NCBI GenBank assembly: GCA_963281255.1
Contig: OY725496.1
Span: 2,170,001 to 2,234,000, forward strand
DNA length: 64,000 nt
Reading direction: 5' to 3'
Source: Aphrocallistes beatrix
Taxonomy: Eukaryota > Porifera > Hexactinellida > Sceptrulophora > Aphrocallistidae
A program made the translations under genes and the position numbers. The stretch's first letter is position 1. Every line of letters starts with the position of its first letter. The notes under the pieces were generated by a model. That model ran no database searches and was not told the DNA's origin. It saw nothing but the letters and a program-made list of their open reading frames with translations. This document shows, one piece after another, positions 54,750-64,000 of the stretch.

Positions 54750-56111
54750 TGCTTTCAAGGGTTTAATAAGCGGCGAGGAGTCAGATAAGTTGCAAACTTT
54801 TAAATGTATGTAACCCATTTTAGGTAGGTAAACCCATTTCAAGGTAGGTAATTGTATGTTATGGCTTGTTGCATTTGTGAATATATTAGCTATTATTAAT
54901 GAGATTGGAAATCGTTTATGTTTTTTAAATGCGAAATTTTATCAACCGAAAAAGCGTTTTAAATTTTTGAGCTCCGGGGATTTGAGGTGCACGAGAAAAA
55001 AATTGCTACGGGGCGCTTATTCAGGTAAAGAGGCTAAGTAAAAACTGAGTTTGAACTTTTAAACGGAAAACTTAGTTAATTAAGTCTGCTTCTATTAGTA
55101 ACTAAGGTAAACGGACACTTTGTCGCTCGGACATTTCGTCCTCAGAACATTAGTACCCGGAAATAAGTGTAGCGAAATTTTCGTCTCTGTTTGACGGGAA
55201 TTTCGCCTCATTAGAGACTAAAATAAACGGCCACTAATGTATAAGGGACGGAAGTTGAGGAATTTGGCCCGCCGTTCTCTAACCCGACGTTGTGAATATT
55301 TAGTATTTTAAATGATTTGATAATTGAAAGTAAATAAAAAAGTAAATGTAGTATAGAAAACCTATTTGAGAGTAGTGGCAATATTGATACTATCATTTAA
55401 ATTTTCATATACGTATATGATTTACTTATTTATGTTTGATCGGTCTCAGTGGTAGATTCCAAATATCGAAATTGGTGGAATATTGCGAACATTTCGTCCG
55501 AAATTAAAAATTTTTAATAATGAAATACATGATAGGGTAGAGTCGCACAAAACAAAAAAAATAGTTATTCTATAATTTTTGGAATCTACGCCCCTAAAAA
55601 CCCTAGGTCAAACGTTGTAGGCTAGTCTCTAGCATATTTTAAAAAATCAGTCAAGAGATGTGAGAATGTGTACATGATGCATGAATATAAAATTTATATT
55701 AAGAAACCTTAAAATAAATTTAATATTCATGCTTTTCACACAAATCTACCATAATATATTTATAAGTCATACTGAATTGTGGTAAATTTCTACCAAATTT
55801 CCAAGTTCATTGCACTATAACATCTAAAATAAAATTCGATTCTTAAAACACGAAAAATAAAGCGCAGTTTAGAATAATCAATTAACGTTGAAAATTATCA
55901 GCTGTATCCCTAGAATTAAACTCGATTAATATAAGATATAGAATCTGTAACATAATTATTGAGAATTTTTATGAATTCTTATTGAACCAATTTTAATAAA
56001 TATCTCTCTTCTATCATTTACTCTCTATCAAAATTATCTTTATCTTCATTTTCCTGAAGTATTTTGACCACATTGAAAGAAATTGTCATTTTTTGCTAAA
56101 AATGCAAGCTC
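54750..56111. other. Intergenic region before Ginger copy C
   Basis: No gene is recognised. GCGCTTATTCAGG (55011) and AATAAGCGCTGGGG (54624) are inverted, suggesting the edges of a further element. Around 55100-55150 GGACACTTTGTCGCTCGGAC and CATTTCGTCC form a small palindromic patch, and CATTTCGTCC recurs near 55489. The remainder is AT-rich. Confidence 0.4.
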
Positions 56112-56403
56112 TGTTTCGTGCGTTTTTAACTCACCGTGTGATTTTAACTCGCTAGTATTGAACCAGGGATATTCTACTACCGTGTGATTTTAACTCACTT
56201 CGTGTGATTCTAACTCACTTGTATTACTGGAACAGGGATATTCTGCATTATTGTATTTTTAGTTGTTGATAATATAAATTGTTGATTCTTTAATGTATCA
56301 ACTACCCAAAACAGAATTTTTCAAAGCAGAATTTCCGAAACAGACTTTTTCAAAGCAGAATTTTCACAGCACGTATCAAGTAACAACATTGTAATTCGCG
56401 AAG

Positions 56404-59400
56404 ATGAACGCAGACGAGTACAGTGCAATCTCAGACTTTCTTACACGCAATGTGTATCCAAAGTACGTTCTCGAGTCGAAGAAGACATGTCACGCCAAGA
56501 AGAACTTTCGGGTAAAGGCTTCACAATATCAGATTGGAGAGGATAACAAGATATTCAAGGTTGTTTTTTTTATTGATAGTTTATTCGGAACAAACTTATT
56601 GCAAGGCTGGATTCAGTTAACCGGTTAACCGGCAATCCGCCGTCAATCACGGTTAACGGCTATGAAAATCTTGGATCGGTTAGCCGATCTGATTTATTTT
56701 CTAAATATTTAGACTAATTTCATTGTTTATCGATGGAGATTTATGAATATTACTTCTAAAATTTCGATGTTACAATATGATTTCTATTTTTCTAACTAAA
56801 AAGTATATTCCGAGACCACTAAAAATTCAATATCAAGTTAAATATTAGTCGAAAAATCCATATTTCTACTAATTAATATTGACATCGGTTAACCAGTTAA
56901 CCGTCCTGTAGGAAATCAAAATAACCCAGCCCGAAAATCGGTTAACCAACCCCATCCCTGTTTATTGATTGGAAACTTGTTTGCCGCTTCATTGAATAAT
57001 CACAAAATTGCTAATAAATGCCGCCCTCCCCCTTAGCGATTTATATGAGATTAATTTGGGGCTGAAATAAGAAAATTCTTAGATTGGGTAATTGTTTGTG
57101 AGACCATGCTACTGTAAGATCTTTGTAAACTCCGTGATTCCATGGGAGTTGGATCTCTGGTTTCTAGAGGTGCGGTTATACTGATATAGTTTGTATGTAT
57201 GACATTTGGAAATAATTTTAATTTAAAAATATTAATTTTGAGTAGGTGACCATCAGTGGAAATAAAGTAAATTCATACGAAGTAGTGTGTTCAGGTCAAG
57301 TTGAAGAGGTACTCAAACTGTACCATGACGGTCCTGCACACCCTGGCATCAACGCTACTATCAAAGCTATCAGACAGAAATATGTTTGGCCAGGAATGAA
57401 TGAAGATATCAAAAACTATGTAAGTATTGAGTTAATTATTCCATCTTTGTTTTTTATTACACCTTTGTTCCACTTATGGAGCATTACACATATATTTGTA
57501 GTAGACTTGTAATTCGTAACTCCGGATAAGACGAACGAATTATTTATCCCCCACACTCGCAAATGAAGATACATTCCAATCACGCCATTAGATCTCGGAT
57601 AATATGAACGCATTTCAATGTCCCCAGGTGTTCGTATTTTAACGAGAGATAACTGTAGCTAAATTAGATTGGTTGATGTATTGAGAATTAGGGGTTTGTT
57701 TAGTTGCGAAACGATCAAAATTTGTTGTACTCGCAACGCGTAGTTTGTGCGAGAACAGAAATTCTTGTTTTCTCAGACGACCCACCAAGTATAATTCAAA
57801 ATTGAATACATAGCTATTACGTAATAGAACATGACTTGAATAGAATTTGAACTTTTGACTAAAGTCATGTTCAATGACTTGTCATATAGAAACTGATACT
57901 ATGTTGACTTTCGGTAAACATCCTGTGTTATGACGTACCAATCTTCTCTCTTCAGAAAAAAACTTGTCATCACTGTCAGACTGATGCTAATTTACCACCT
58001 CAACCTCAAAGGAAACTGCAACCAATTCTTCCTCCAGATCAGCCCTGGAAACACATCGGTGTTGATCTGGTCTGTGATTTGCAGGAGAACTCTCATGGTT
58101 ACAAACATCTCTTGGTCACAACTTGCTATCTCTCTAAATTCTGTGCAGTTCGCCCTTTGAGAACGAAAAAGAGTAGTGAGGTGTTGTCTCAGCTGGAGAG
58201 CATCTATTTTGTTCTCGGAGTGCCTCAGGTTATCCAGCATGATCAAGGACCTGAGTTTGTCAGCAAGGTATTTCCTTTTTTATTAGCAATTTTCTAAGAT
58301 TATATTTTCTAAGATTAATTCCTTCCTGAATTAGGAATTTCAAGAATTTCACCGAAAATTAGCAATCGATGATCGTAGGACTGCTGCCTACCATCCGCAG
58401 AGCAATGGGCTTGTTGAAGCTCATAACAAAATAATCAAAACGTAAGTATAGCATGCTACCAGTATAGATCAACTAGATCTCATTTCTATTTAGTTCCTCA
58501 TTCATTAGCAAACTACAAAGAATGGTTAAACAAACAGGAGCAGAATAGCCAAGCAAATTGCAAGCTGCTGTGCTAGCTGCGAACACTTGTTGGAAGAGGT
58601 CAACAAACTACTCACCATTCTATCTGATGTTCGGGAGAGAAGCTAATAGTGAACATTTACTGGCGTACACTAACCTGGTGGTGTTAGATGATGAGAATAA
58701 AGAGGAGGAGTTAGATCAAACAACTGAAGTAGATGCATTCTCTCCCGAACCTGAAAATCAAGATGCATGGCTACAACCTCTGCTAGACACTCGAGCACAA
58801 TCTCAATTACAAGCTCGCGATAATATTCATAAGGAGCAGCAATTGCAAAAATTGATATTTGATAAAAAAGTTAAGAAGAACAGGTGATCATTTAATTTTA
58901 TGTCAAACTCTATTAGTCGCGGCAAACTTTGATTGATATTTATTGAATATCCTGTTCAGCTCGAATATAAAACCAGGAGATCAGATACTCGTTCGTAATA
59001 TGCGAAAAGCAAAGAGAATGCCTGGAACCAAGAAAGAAGCGAAGTATATCGGACCTATGACAGCAGTTGAAGTAACAGATAGCCATGCATTGGTTCTAAA
59101 GAAAGGCAGTTCAAAATGCAGCAAATATCCACTTCACATCTCAAGGCAATACTTTCCGCGGTCAGAAGCCGAACTGACTAAACGCAAGTGTACTGATCTC
59201 CCTACAGATGTTGCAACCAAAAAATTAAAGGTCGAAATTACTTGTACATATACTTTATGACATGAATTTTATATGCAAATTATTTGCTACTTTACATTTA
59301 ATTTTAATAGGAAAGTGAAGTGACAAAGCCCCGCGATAATCCAAACAATTGGAAATTTGGCATATCAAAGGACTCAGTCCTCAATGAATTGGACAATTTC

Positions 59401-60326
59401 AAAGTCAGTTTTCTTCTCTTTCTAGTCAGATTATATACTTGATTTTATAACTCTACAAATGTTCTTTAGTTAGCGTTTACAGATCACAAAAAGCGTGGAG
59501 TATACATCTCCATACTCCATGAGGAATTGGATAAGGCACGAAATGTTAAGGGATTCTATGTCCCAAATGTGATCGTTTATCAAGTACTGAAAGATTCCAG
59601 CTCCGAATCTTTGGTAAGCACAATCTTTCAAAGATAAATATGTATATGCATCCATACGGTAACTCTCGTTAGTACGAACTTGGATAAGACGTAACAAAGC
59701 TACTCAGCAGAAATTGAATGTGGTAATTTTAACATTCTATACTTATGTTGGTAGAGGAGAGAGATCAATTACAAGCTAGTGGAGTTCGCAAAGCAAATAT
59801 ATCCAGAGCTGGGACCTTATCGAACCTGCGACTACGTTGATAAAGTTCTATATGGAGTGGTTAGTTGCATCCGAGTATTACATAGGTACATTGATTGATA
59901 TAACACGCTTTCAAAATTCATTTAATTTAGGCATTGGAGTTCATCGAAAATCACTTATTCTCCCTAAATGTTAATGCATTTCCACAACTCGTCCATCACC
60001 TAAAGTCCGACAATCCCATAATATCCCCCATTACGATCGAGTGGCAGAAAGAAAAGTGCGATTTGTTAGGTATCCAATTCCAACAGCAAACTGACCAGCA
60101 CTCTAGCCTAGCGGGGCAAGTGTTGAGAAGTTTTGAGCCTTGGAGGCTTGTCTGGTGGATTGACTGTAAACTGACACAACATTACACACTTTACTCTAAA
60201 GCTGGAATATACAAACTCGCTGTTCAAATAAAATTCGTCCAAGCTATGGTACATTCCATCTATACATTACCAAACACAAACAGACACTTAGTACACGAAC
60301 ATCTGGAGAGGAAAGGGATGGCTTGA
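56404..60326 (+). pseudogene. Ginger integrase-like transposase, copy C (ten exons, one nonsense codon)
   Basis: Exons by GT-AG borders are 56404-56559, 57246-57419, 57956-58267, 58335-58441, 58509-58883, 58960-59230, 59311-59403, 59470-59613, 59755-59859 and 59931-60326. They total 2133 bases, that is 711 codons with all phases consistent. The protein has an H2C2 zinc site (His79, His84, Cys114, Cys117) and a retroviral-type integrase core with Asp147, Asp206 and Glu242 (35 residues between the last two). A GPY/F-like module (KYIGPMTAV) and a helical C-terminal region of ~260 residues beginning WKFGISKDSVLNEL follow. Only one lesion is seen: TAG at 58546-58548 where copy A has TGG. The OTU domain of copy B is absent. 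After WQKEKCDLLG the tail is unrelated to it (LVWWIDCKLTQHY). Confidence 0.85.
56602..56960. mobile_element. hAT-like MITE in the first intron of Ginger copy C
   Basis: CAAGGCTGGATTCAGTTAAC and GTTAACCAACCCCATCCCTG are imperfect inverted ends, with several GGTTAACCGG-type palindromes inside. Flanks are CTTATTG and TTTATTG. Copy A is uninterrupted here (near 1192), so the insertion is later than the split of A and C. Confidence 0.75.
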
Positions 60327-60674
60327 GGGGAGGAGGGGCCATCACGTACTTGTTTTCAACTTTGTTTTCATTTTCATTTTTATTGAATTGTCAAATAAAC
60401 AATTTAACATCTTCAGTCATATTATACAATTCAGCGAGTTAAAATCACACAGTATCAGATATCCCTATACTTATTTAGTGAGTTAAAATCACACAGTACT
60501 AGTAGAAGATATCCCTGTTCCAGTAATACAAGTGAGTTAGAATCACACGGAGTGAGTTAAAATCACACGATATCCTTGGTCCAGTAATACTAGTGAGTTA
60601 AAATCACACGATATCCCTGGTTCAGTAATACTAGTGAGTTAAAATCACACGGTGAGTTAAAAATGCACGAAACA

Positions 60675-60781
60675 ACTCAAATTAAATGATGACGTCACCA
60701 TTTTCTTAATTTTTGCATATTTAACTTTTATCTTTTTCCTGTCAATGATTTAGATAGTAATACTGCCTACATGAGTAAAAA
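60675..60781. other. Short spacer
   Basis: Between the Ginger terminus and the Tc1 transposase. An ATG at 60771 is out of frame with the transposase. Confidence 0.5.
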
Positions 60782-61750
60782 CTAAAGAGAACTCAAATAG
60801 AAACATTATTGAACAACTCCGGTTTATCTGTAAAAGAGATATCACGGAAGTTGGGCGTAAGCGTTTCCATGGTTTATAGGGTGAAATCTAGAAAACAAGA
60901 CAACATTGGTTTAGAACATCGTAAGGGTGCTGGGAGACAGTCTAAACTGAGATTATCTATCCGAAAAAGCATTTCCCAACAGATCAGACGTAAGCCTTAT
61001 CTCTCTTTGCGTACTTTGGCTAATCTTGTCCCCGGGAAACCTTCTCATGAAACTGTCTGGTGAGCGATGAAAGATCTCGACTATACTAAAAAATATCCGA
61101 CCAACAGACCAAGGGTGAGCGATAAAAATCGGTTTGCGAGAGTTCAATGGGCAAAGAAGCATAAGTACCCAAAAAAAGCATGATATAAGACTGTTTACAC
61201 CAATGAAATGTCGATTTGGTTGTCTCGAGGAAGGATTAAAATGTGGACAAAATCCGACACAAAAAGAACAGCTCCAACGACTAAACATACCCCCAAAATT
61301 AATGTTTGGGCAGGATTTAGCTCAATGGGGACGTTTCCTCTCTCCATCTTTACTGATAATATGAACAGCCAAATGTTTATTACCATCCTAGAAGGGCATC
61401 TGTTAACCCAGGCTGAGGTCTTTCACCAAAATGAATGGCGTCTAGTCATGGATAATGACCCAAAACACACCTCAAAGGTTGTCAAGTAATTTTTGTCCCA
61501 AAATATCCCAAACCATCTACCATGGCCTTCGCAGAGTTCTGACCTCAACCCGATTGAGAATGTTTTCGGATGGGTTAAACGAGAATTCATAAAACTAGCT
61601 CCCAGGACAATTTCCGAACTGAGAGAAAAACTCGAGATCGTATGGTCGAACATAAACCCTGAATTTCTCAAGCCATACTGTGATTTTTTGGCTATGGCTC
61701 CACTAGGTTGTGATCTCAAACGAAAAAGGATACTCATCACTCTGTTATGA
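60782..61750 (+). pseudogene. Tc1-type transposase with three nonsense codons
   Basis: A single frame covers most of a Tc1 transposase. It has an N-terminal helix-turn-helix (NNSGLSVKEISRKLGVSVSM), a second DNA-binding segment (GAGRQSK, ISQQIRRKPYLSLRTLANL), and the DDE domain with VYTNEMSIW, VMDNDPKHTSK and DLNPIENVFGWVKREF. Stops interrupt it at 61061-61063, 61181-61183 and 61487-61489, and no in-frame ATG remains at the 5' end. The first catalytic Asp is replaced by Asn (TNE instead of TDE). Termini were not found. The 3' part runs into a hairpin-tail repeat fragment (61690-61790), so the element is truncated or overwritten. Confidence 0.88.
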
Positions 61751-61790
61751 CGTCATCATTACGCATCAAACCTGAAAAATTAGCAAATTC
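61690..61790 (+). repeat. Hairpin-tail repeat fragment at the Tc1 end
   Basis: TTTTGGCTATGGCTCCACTA, GATCTCAAACGAAAA and TCACTCTGTTATGACGTCATCATTA follow the family, with an internal deletion that joins the two parts. It provides the last codons and stop of the transposase frame. Confidence 0.6.
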
Positions 61791-61799
61791 TGCTAATTT

Positions 61800-62250
61800 T
61801 CTGACCTGTTTTAAGCACACATTATTATTGTCTGATGTTCGTGCAGAGTCAAGTTCAAGACCAAATCATACGAAAATTTAGTGATTTTTCAATCGAATGT
61901 TTTACATTCCAGCATTGCAAAGAAGATCCATTTTTAGCAATTGCTCTTATATCTTAAAAAGTATAGCAGTTAAAATTCAAAGCACTGAACTTCCTATTAA
62001 CAGAGCATACAATTCCTACCTCTAAATTTGATGGTTCCCGAGTTATTGGTCAATTGTCACATTTTGTAAATTATCCAATTTTTTGAATGTCTAACTGTTA
62101 TACTTTCTAAGATGTAACCGTAATTGCTGAAAATGGATCTTCTGAGCAACGATAGAATGTAGAAACATTCATTTGAAAATTTAAAACATTTCCGTATTAA
62201 CTAAGAAGATCATACAAAAAGAATGCTTTAAAGTGTGCTTAAAAATAATT
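61800..62250. repeat. Decayed foldback element
   Basis: 61800-61990 pairs with 62075-62250, for example GTTTTAAGCACAC against GTGTGCTTAAAA, GAATGTTTTACATTCC against GAATGTAGAAACATTC, and AAGAAGATCCATTTTTAGCA against TGCTGAAAATGGATCTTCTG. No gene or clear TSD. The ACATTCCAGCATTGC core resembles the inner arms of 27697-28762. Confidence 0.65.
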
Positions 62251-62633
62251 AGCTTTAACGCTAGTGACCGCGAAGTTCTATTACGTTATATGACTACTTT
62301 CACAAACTATAGCTTAAATCTTAGTAGCTACTTTACTTTCAGTATGAAAAAGGCAAATTATAAGGATACCAGCTTACATATTTTAGAATCACGAAGGTAG
62401 TTATTTTTAAATTGCATTTTTACGCTTCCATCATTTATAGTACAACCAATACTATTTTTCTCAATTACTCTATTTTAACTTTAATATAATATAGGTAATA
62501 AAAACAGGTATCACGATTGAAAATTTTGATAATCTGTCATTATGTATGCTGAACGCCGATTTCTCGGGGTTTTTTGAAATTTCCAACATAATTCACACTA
62601 ATTCGCGAAACAAAATTTAAAATAGAAAATCGG
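62251..62633. other. Intergenic, nothing recognised
   Basis: AT-rich, no ORF or repeat border. Confidence 0.45.
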
Positions 62634-62641
62634 CTTGTTAG

Positions 62642-63095
62642 TAGGGCATTAGGATCTTTCGATCCATGATCGAAAGATCCGGATCGCGATCCTTTTTTTG
62701 AGGATCGAGATCGGATCGACGATCCTTTTTAAAAGTAGGATCCTGATCGGGATCGGATCAAACTCTTACTGAATTCGATCCGATCCTTTTTCTTTTTAAT
62801 CCCTAAGTTGGAGGTGAAAGTGTTGAAATTTATGTTGATTAAATATATTTTTTTAATGTGTTTTACGGTTTGAATACTAACTTAAGCACTAAGTACGCCC
62901 CCAGGCTGCCGCAAACGGACGGATATTGCACGCCGTCCATGCCATAAGGCATCTCCTTCCAGGAGCTGTACAAAAAATGATAGTCCTCTGAATATTATTG
63001 AAAGGATCTTTTGGGGATCGTGATCTTATCGAAGATCCTTTTATAAGTTAGGATCGGGATCTGGATCCTTTTTTTGAAGATCGAATAATGCCCTA
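62642..63095. mobile_element. hAT-type MITE rich in GATC (454 bp, TSD CTTGTTAG)
   Basis: TAGGGCATTAGGATCTTTCG and GAAGATCGAATAATGCCCTA form the TIR. CTTGTTAG flanks both sides (62634-62641, 63096-63103). GGATCGGGATCGGATC-like runs fill both arms. The centre (62790-62990) is unrelated AT-rich sequence. Confidence 0.88.
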
Positions 63096-63103
63096 CTTGT
63101 TAG

Positions 63104-63269
63104 GAATGAAGTTCATCACCTATTACATGTTTTGGAATGTTTTAACCTTATATCTCAAACTTCTCTTGTAGAAAATATTTTTTGAACTATTCATTATTGG
63201 CATCATAAGATATTCGAGAAAACGGATGACAAATCAAAAAATATTTCCTGTTTGAAAAAAATGTTAAGA
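63104..63269. other. Spacer
   Basis: No recognised feature between the MITE and the GGATACC fragment. Confidence 0.4.
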
Positions 63270-63640
63270 AAAATGTAAATGAGCTATTAAGGATAAATAA
63301 AAGCATTCATGGGCATTTATACTGATGAATCAGATATAATCCAAGCAAAATAGTAAAAGTATACTGATAATCCTAAAATTTCCTTGAGGCCCCTAACTCC
63401 CGATATATTTGAACCAATTGGGAAAATTAATTCATAGTCCTAGCACTACAAAGTATAATACATCGGTTTAGAATGAATAAAGAGCTTCTAAAAAGGATAT
63501 TTGGAAGATAGAGCTAGAGTCTACGACTTAAATTTTCAAATTTGGATTATGATACTATGCCATCACATAATAAAAATCTAAAACTTAGCATTCAATAAGA
63601 CGTAGTACAATTATTGTCATATAATAATATATATAGTACT
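63270..63640. repeat. GGATACC family internal fragment
   Basis: AAATGAGCTATTAAGGATAAA, CATTCATGGGCATTTATACT, CTTGAGGCCCCTAACTCCCG and GAATGAATAAAGAGCTTCTA match the interior of element 1 around 12150-12530. Both termini are missing. Confidence 0.75.
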
Positions 63641-64000
63641 GTTCATAGGCGTAAAGTTTTTGATTTTTTTTCTAAAAGTGTGGGGGGCCATTTCCCAAAA
63701 TCATGTTAATGCGTCAATATCTAATAGCATTGACTGATATAGGTATTATATTGAAAAAACAACCAGATACCCTTACTAATTATTATTCTCAAGGCTCATG
63801 TAATTTCCGTATATATTCATATACTATTTTCGAAAATTGGAGTATTTGTTTATTGAATTAGTGAAATATAACGAAAATATGATTTGAAAATCTAAAATTT
63901 CAATTTCCTATAATATTTAAGATTGAGATGACCATTCATTCATTTCCAATAATGAGGTTACAGCATTTCGATACAGCATTTTTTCGATACAGCATTTTTT
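63641..64000. other. AT-rich DNA to the window end
   Basis: No gene. The last bases repeat ACAGCATTTTTTCGAT, possibly the start of another repeat cut by the window. Confidence 0.4.

Larger units (their letters stand above)
56112..60674 (+). mobile_element. Ginger-type DNA transposon copy C (4563 bp)
   Basis: Ends TGTTTCGTGCGTTTTTAACT and its inverse. Subterminal GTGTGATTTTAACTCAC repeats occur at least three times at the left (56130-56220) and more than five at the right (60430-60660). Flanking tetranucleotides are GCTC (56108-56111) and ACTC (60675-60678), a 4-bp duplication with one mismatch. It contains a hAT-like insertion at 56602-56960. Confidence 0.88.

Noticed and set aside
1..64000. 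tRNA, rRNA or telomeric repeats
   Set aside because: No cloverleaf-like box A/B pairs, conserved rRNA blocks or telomere-type arrays were seen on reading both strands; a covariance search was not possible here.

Overview
The window is AT-rich eukaryotic nuclear DNA, almost certainly from an invertebrate animal. Transposon coding regions are split by GT-AG introns, and one intact host gene (a MAEA/GID9-type ubiquitin-ligase subunit) sits in a sea of cut-and-paste elements. No rRNA, tRNA, CRISPR array or bacterial-type operon was seen. The species cannot be fixed from the sequence. An early-branching or otherwise repeat-rich invertebrate would fit, but that is inference.

Layout. 833-9450 is a nest: a 5'-truncated Ginger-type (gypsy-integrase-like) transposon, a foldback element with repeat-armed ends inside it, and a second complete Ginger (3736-9330, TSD GGAC, ~350-bp TIRs) inside that. 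The second Ginger carries an OTU-like cysteine protease domain. 10584-22615 holds pogo-like, Tc1-like and hAT-like MITEs, pieces of hAT-like and mariner transposase genes, and many copies of a repeat with a hairpin-rich tail. 11558-26851 and 43907-51128 hold a ~1.9-kb non-autonomous family (ends GGATACCGCCC, target TTAA) without a transposase. 26896-31566 and 39037-41345 are two copies of a large palindromic element.

32956-35011 is a TIR element with 7-bp TSDs that encloses a GC-rich Ty3/gypsy fragment (zinc knuckles, protease, reverse transcriptase). A smaller foldback with the same terminal motif and also a 7-bp TSD lies at 27697-28762. 36600-37690 has decayed helicase plus AP-like endonuclease coding sequence, the combination seen in Helentrons. 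42566-43780 is the intronless MAEA gene. 53299-54749 is an inverted-repeat element whose only clear content is a 133-codon ORF of unknown function. 56112-60674 is a third Ginger whose ten exons keep phase over 711 codons with one nonsense codon. It is followed by a dead Tc1 transposase and further MITEs.

Functionally, one cellular gene (protein turnover through the CTLH/GID complex) is visible. Everything else is mobile DNA, mostly non-autonomous, and repeated nesting gives a relative order of insertions. Nearly all transposase genes seen are broken.
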